Shown piece after piece: positions 23,437-26,803 of a DNA stretch of 26,803 bases. The notes beneath the pieces are model-generated. The model worked only from the letters and a program-made list of their open reading frames with translations, had not been told where the DNA came from and made no database searches. A program made the position numbers and the translations under genes. Source of the stretch: CAZLFA01 sp964558665 (GTDB lineage Bacteria; Desulfobacterota; Syntrophia; Syntrophales; PHBD01); contig CAZLFA010000058.1 in assembly GCA_964558665.1 (NCBI GenBank), positions 1-26,803 on the forward strand, given 5' to 3'. Each line of letters begins with the position of its first letter. Within the stretch, counting starts at the first letter, position 1.

Positions 23437-25241
23437 GCCACCTACGACTCCACACCTCAGCGCCTCCATGATTTTCAAAGATAACCATTCGTAATCTTCG
23501 GTCACCACCTGTACCTGATGCCTGCCGTCCCGCCGTGCTCCGTGCGGTCGCCGGAAAGAACAGCATCATATGTAAGGGTGAGTCCGAAGCTCTCGTTTAT
23601 CTCCCAACCGAGTCCTGCGCCAACGGCCGCACTGTCCCTCCTGGCACTGTCTCCCTGGACGCTGAAGGTGGAAAGAGGATTGCCGGTAAAAGAGGCATTG
23701 AGCGCGTAGTCGCTGTTGACAAACTCATGGAGCCACCTGACCCTGAACTCCGGAGTGACGGAACCGCTCTGCGTCTTAAACTCCTTTTTCAGCCTGACTC
23801 CGAGGGAACCGATCAGTGATGAATCGCGGTCGCTGTCCACGTTCAGGTTGAGTGATCCGGCGTCCGTCTCTGTGAAGGCATCGCGCCAGAGGGAAGAGAC
23901 CTGAATGGATGCCATGGGGATGATGTTGACTAGTACTGTCTTGATCTGATAGCCCGTCTCCATATAGCCGCTCAGGCTGTTGCCGTTGAAGTCGGCATTT
24001 GCCGTCCTTGCGATGTTCCCGAAGACGATGTTTCTTGTTGCGCTGTAGCGATTGTAGCCGTATGCGACAAGTCCGTTCACATACCATGGATCGATATTGT
24101 AAGTTCCATAAAAAGAACCCCGGTAGCTTGACAGCTTGCTGTCGTCGGAAAGGTTGGTCATATTCACTTTCGTGTAGGAGTAGCCTGCCGCCGCACCGAG
24201 AAGCAGCCTATCGCTCAGCTTCCTGTCAAAGCCGACGATCAGGCCGCCGCCTTTATAGTCATATCTGGTTGATATGTCGTCCCCGCGTCGATCACCGATG
24301 CTTCCATACCCCTTTGCCCAAAGTCCTCAGGGCAACGGCTCGATGCCTTCTTTTTTCCTGTTTTCACTCTTCATGTTTTGTATGGCGGCAAGAAGGGTAT
24401 TTCCGGCGTCACTTCCCGTGTTCTCATTGAAGGCCAGGAATATGTTCCTCGTATCGGCAAACGAGGAACTGTCCGTGCTGAACCCACCCATGCGTCCGGA
24501 GATGGCATTGATATAGCTGCCGATGGAAGAAAAGCCGGCGCCGGTAAGAGATAAATAGGAGAGACCACCCATCTGGTCATAGGAGTTTCTTGCCCCCTGA
24601 GAGGAGAGGCCGAAAAGGGTGTTTACAACGGTGTCCATGTCGCCGGTTGCCGCGGATGAGATGCGGTCAAGGGCGGAGGCAACGGAACGCTGGTTGGAAG
24701 TGACGGCCACGTCGGCGAAGCTGATGTCGTTCCTGGTCAGAAGCAGATAAACGTTCGTGGGGTCATAGCTCAGTGACGGTGTAAGGAAGGCCAGGTTGCT
24801 GGTGACATTTGCAAAAGTCCCCACAACGCTCCCGGCGGTGAGGATCGTGTAGTTAGTCTTCATGGTATAATTGCCGGATTCTGCAAGAACGGATACCGTA
24901 CCGCCGTTGAGAGTAGCCGTCCCGGTGACAACGAGCTTGTCCGACTGCCCGGCACTGTTGGCTTCCACCTGGTAGGTCGCGCCCGCGTTGTGGGTATAAT
25001 TGCCTATAACCGTTATCGTGCCGATGGAGTTGCCGGGGGCGAGGATGCCGGAGTTGGTCGCGTTTCCCGTGATCACCCCATTGCCCATCAAGGTGCCAGC
25101 CGCACCGATGGTCACGGGACTGGTAATGCTTCCGTTCACGGAGAGACCACCGGCGGTGATGGTTGTCGCTCCGGTATACGTGTTGGTGCCGGAAAGGGTC
25201 AAAGTGCCGGTGCCGGTTTTGGTGAGTGTCCCGGTGCCGGT

Positions 25242-25656
25242 CATGTTGCCTGTATAGGTGCCTGCGGCTCCCTGGTTGAAGACTACCTGACTGTTGTTGG
25301 TGATGCCGCCTTGCAGGCTGGTTGTGTCGCCCTGAAGGATGCCGGCAGTTACCGTGGTTCCACCCGAATAGTTGTTGGTTCCCGAAAGGATGAGTGTTCC
25401 CAAACCGATCTTCGTCAGGAAGCCCGTGCCGGTCATGTTGCCTGTATAGGTGCCTGCGGCTCCCTGGTTGAAGACTACCTNNNNNNNNNNNNNNNNNNNN
25501 NNNNNNNNNNNNNNNNNNNNNNNNNNNNNNNNNNNNNNNNNNNNNNNNNNNNNNNNNNNNNNNNNNNNNNNNNNNNNNNNTTCCCGAAAGGATGAGTGTT
25601 CCCAAACCGATCTTCGTCAGGAAGCCCGTGCCGGTTATGTTGCCCGACAGGGTCAG
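25242..25656 (-). repeat. Near-identical 192-base passenger repeats around the gap
   Basis: CATGTTGCCTGTATAGG recurs at 25242 and 25434, giving a period of 192 bases (64 codons). The stretch TTCCCGAAAGGATGAGTGTT recurs at 25379 and, after the N run, at 25581. Units are nearly identical over tens of bases, which explains why assembly failed here. Each unit encodes two beta-helix rungs. Confidence 0.8.
25481..25580. other. Assembly gap of exactly 100 N
   Basis: A run of 100 N, the conventional placeholder for a gap of unknown length. Repeat phase around it indicates a true length of 90 bases, or 90 plus a multiple of 192; either value also restores the autotransporter reading frame. Confidence 0.97.
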
Positions 25657-26712
25657 GCTGTTGCCGTTGGTATCGAAGGTACCGCCGCCGGCATTAAGTG
25701 TAACGGACCTGTTTGAGGTAAAGCCGCTTGTTGTCTGGAGGGTACCGCCGCCGAAGGTGAGCGCTCCCGCAGCGTCGCCCAGGTTGCCGTCACTTCCGAC
25801 ACTGACTGTCCCGGCGTTGATGATGGTGCCGCCCAGATAGGTATTGGCCCCGGAGAGGGTCAGGGCGCCCGAGCCTGTCTTGGTGAGAGAGCCCGCGCCG
25901 GTAATAACGTAATTTATTGCCAGAGATCCTTCCACATTCGCAGTGCTAAGCGAGATGGCGTTTCCCTGGATTGTCCCTGAATAAGCGGAATATGGAATAT
26001 AGACGGTGCCGATGCTTACGGCGCCTGTACCGTTGTTGATAAAGGAGCCGCTATTAAATTGGAGAGCCTCGATGGCGAAGGCGTTATTGGAGCTATTGTT
26101 CAGCGTACCCTGAATCTCTATCGTGCCGTTTCCGCTGTAGTTGGCGCCGGCATTGTGGTAGCAGTTTCCTAAACATGTGACTTCGCCGGAGTTGCTCAGC
26201 GCTCCGTAGTTATTCAGAGTGCCGCCGCCGTTATACAGATGTCCCCCCGAGGCGATTGTCAGTGTGCCTGTGCCGGAGTTGTTCAGCACCTCCCCGTCAG
26301 CAATCATTAACCACCCGCCGCCGGCTATCGATATCGTCCCATTGTTTGTGTAGGGAGAGGCTCCAAGCCATGTGAAGGGTGCGGTAACGTTAATCGTCGT
26401 CCCGAACAGATTCGGTCCAACTCCGATATCAGCGGCCTCTGCCGTCATGGGCGGGGAGGCAAGCAGGACGAGGATAGCGGCAATGAGTAGTCGCCATGAC
26501 ATCCTTCCCGATGCCACTGGACTGTTTTTCCTTTTCTTGAACCCCAGTAGACGAAAAATACCCATGACGCTTCCTTTTGGCCGCAGGCTGCCGGTTACGA
26601 TCTTTCCGTGAAGCCGAAGAAAATTTTGTTGATGAATGTTTCCAGGGAGGAGTAGGCGACTATTGTAATGTTTACGGTATGTCAGTCATTCAAATCATTT
26701 GGTAAACGACAT

Positions 26713-26734
26713 CCCCCCCCCAGAAGCCATTATA
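26713..26734 (-). promoter_or_regulatory. TATAAT box followed by a nine-G tract before the autotransporter
   Basis: On the minus strand a perfect TATAAT (26734-26729) is followed 7 bases later by nine G residues (26721-26713), about 150 bases before the autotransporter start. No good -35 box sits 16-18 bases before it (TGGACA lies 24 bases away), so promoter identity is tentative. The rest of 26566-26803 shows no gene. Confidence 0.35.
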
Positions 26735-26769
26735 CCCTAACGATATGATGCTATTTAGTGTCCATCCGG

Positions 26770-26795
26770 AAACCCCGGTTTTGAAAGCGGGGTTT
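26770..26795. terminator. Hairpin at the right edge of the window
   Basis: AAACCCCG / CGGGGTTT with a 10-base loop. Only three T residues follow on either strand, so it may be a terminator of a gene outside the window or a repeat end; direction cannot be decided. Confidence 0.4.
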
Positions 26796-26803
26796 ATATA
26801 AAA

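Larger units (their letters stand above)
23502..26565 (-). pseudogene. Autotransporter with in-frame stop and assembly gap
   Basis: One reading frame of about 1017 codons if the N gap is really 90 bases long. AAGGA lies 7 bases before ATG 26565. A long signal region (1-44; basic KKRKN, hydrophobic LLIAAILVLLASPP, cleavage near TAEA) is followed by a beta-helical passenger with autotransporter-associated repeats of the type LTKTGTGTLTLSGTNTYTG-x-TT-x-AG. A typical pre-barrel segment follows (LAPGNSIGTITVIGNYTH, then YLLLTRNDISFADVAV). At 24327-24329 a TGA interrupts EGIEPLP/GLWAKGYGSIGDRRG. The next 274 codons are a complete outer-membrane beta-barrel domain ending in the aromatic YRW. As written the passenger cannot be joined to its barrel, so it is called broken; sequencing error or a reversible state remain possible. 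Confidence 0.75.

Noticed and set aside
24327..24329. TGA read as selenocysteine or as a sense codon
   Set aside because: No selenoprotein family context or SECIS-like hairpin was seen, and TGA ends other genes in the window, such as the acyl-CoA synthetase gene and the acyl-CoA dehydrogenase gene.

Overview
The window looks like a chromosomal contig from a Gram-negative, probably strictly anaerobic bacterium of the former Deltaproteobacteria (Desulfobacterota, Syntrophales-like). This is inferred from gene content and protein style, not from a marker gene: fatty-acid activation plus an acyl-CoA dehydrogenase, a ferredoxin-nitroreductase fusion, several multi-domain signalling proteins, an L-2-haloacid-dehalogenase-type HAD protein and an outer-membrane autotransporter. 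No rRNA, tRNA, CRISPR array or intact mobile element was seen. A run of exactly 100 N (25481-25580) marks a scaffold gap inside near-identical repeats, so the sequence is a draft assembly.

Layout. 1-943: mostly non-coding, with a decayed small membrane-protein gene (399-664, minus). 947-5388: TetR-type regulator, long-chain acyl-CoA synthetase and large acyl-CoA dehydrogenase on the plus strand, closed by a strong terminator; this is a fatty/organic-acid activation and oxidation unit. 5737-12061 (minus): a signalling block that reads from right to left as FIST-domain protein, hybrid histidine kinase (HisKA-HATPase-REC-REC-HPT), single REC protein, then a membrane PAS protein with a periplasmic c-heme sensor domain and no kinase. 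FIST and kinase overlap by 8 bases and share a near-consensus promoter at 12178-12206. 12719-13414: exported DUF3313-like protein with its own terminator.

13591-15706: a compact operon with a CGNR zinc-finger regulator, an FMN nitroreductase and a HAD dehalogenase-type hydrolase. A perfect 9-base inverted repeat lies over its promoter and a terminator closes it. 15939-17178: a REC-TPR protein with a good promoter. 17206-17349: remnant of an amidohydrolase N-terminus. 17401-20685: an exported WD40-caspase protein with 14 WD40 repeats and an intact His/Cys dyad, followed by a DUF2889-like gene and a ferredoxin-nitroreductase fusion.

22263-23213 (minus): formyltransferase-family protein with an unusual N-terminal extension. 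23502-26565 (minus): an autotransporter whose reading frame is interrupted by the assembly gap and by an in-frame TGA exactly at the passenger/beta-barrel border; a nine-base G tract lies between a TATAAT box and its start codon. A 60-base repeat occurs twice, at 5571-5630 and 23376-23436.

The most interesting items are the exported WD40-caspase, the FIST/hybrid-kinase pair, the self-contained CGNR operon with its operator, the kinase-less heme/PAS protein and the broken, possibly phase-variable autotransporter.
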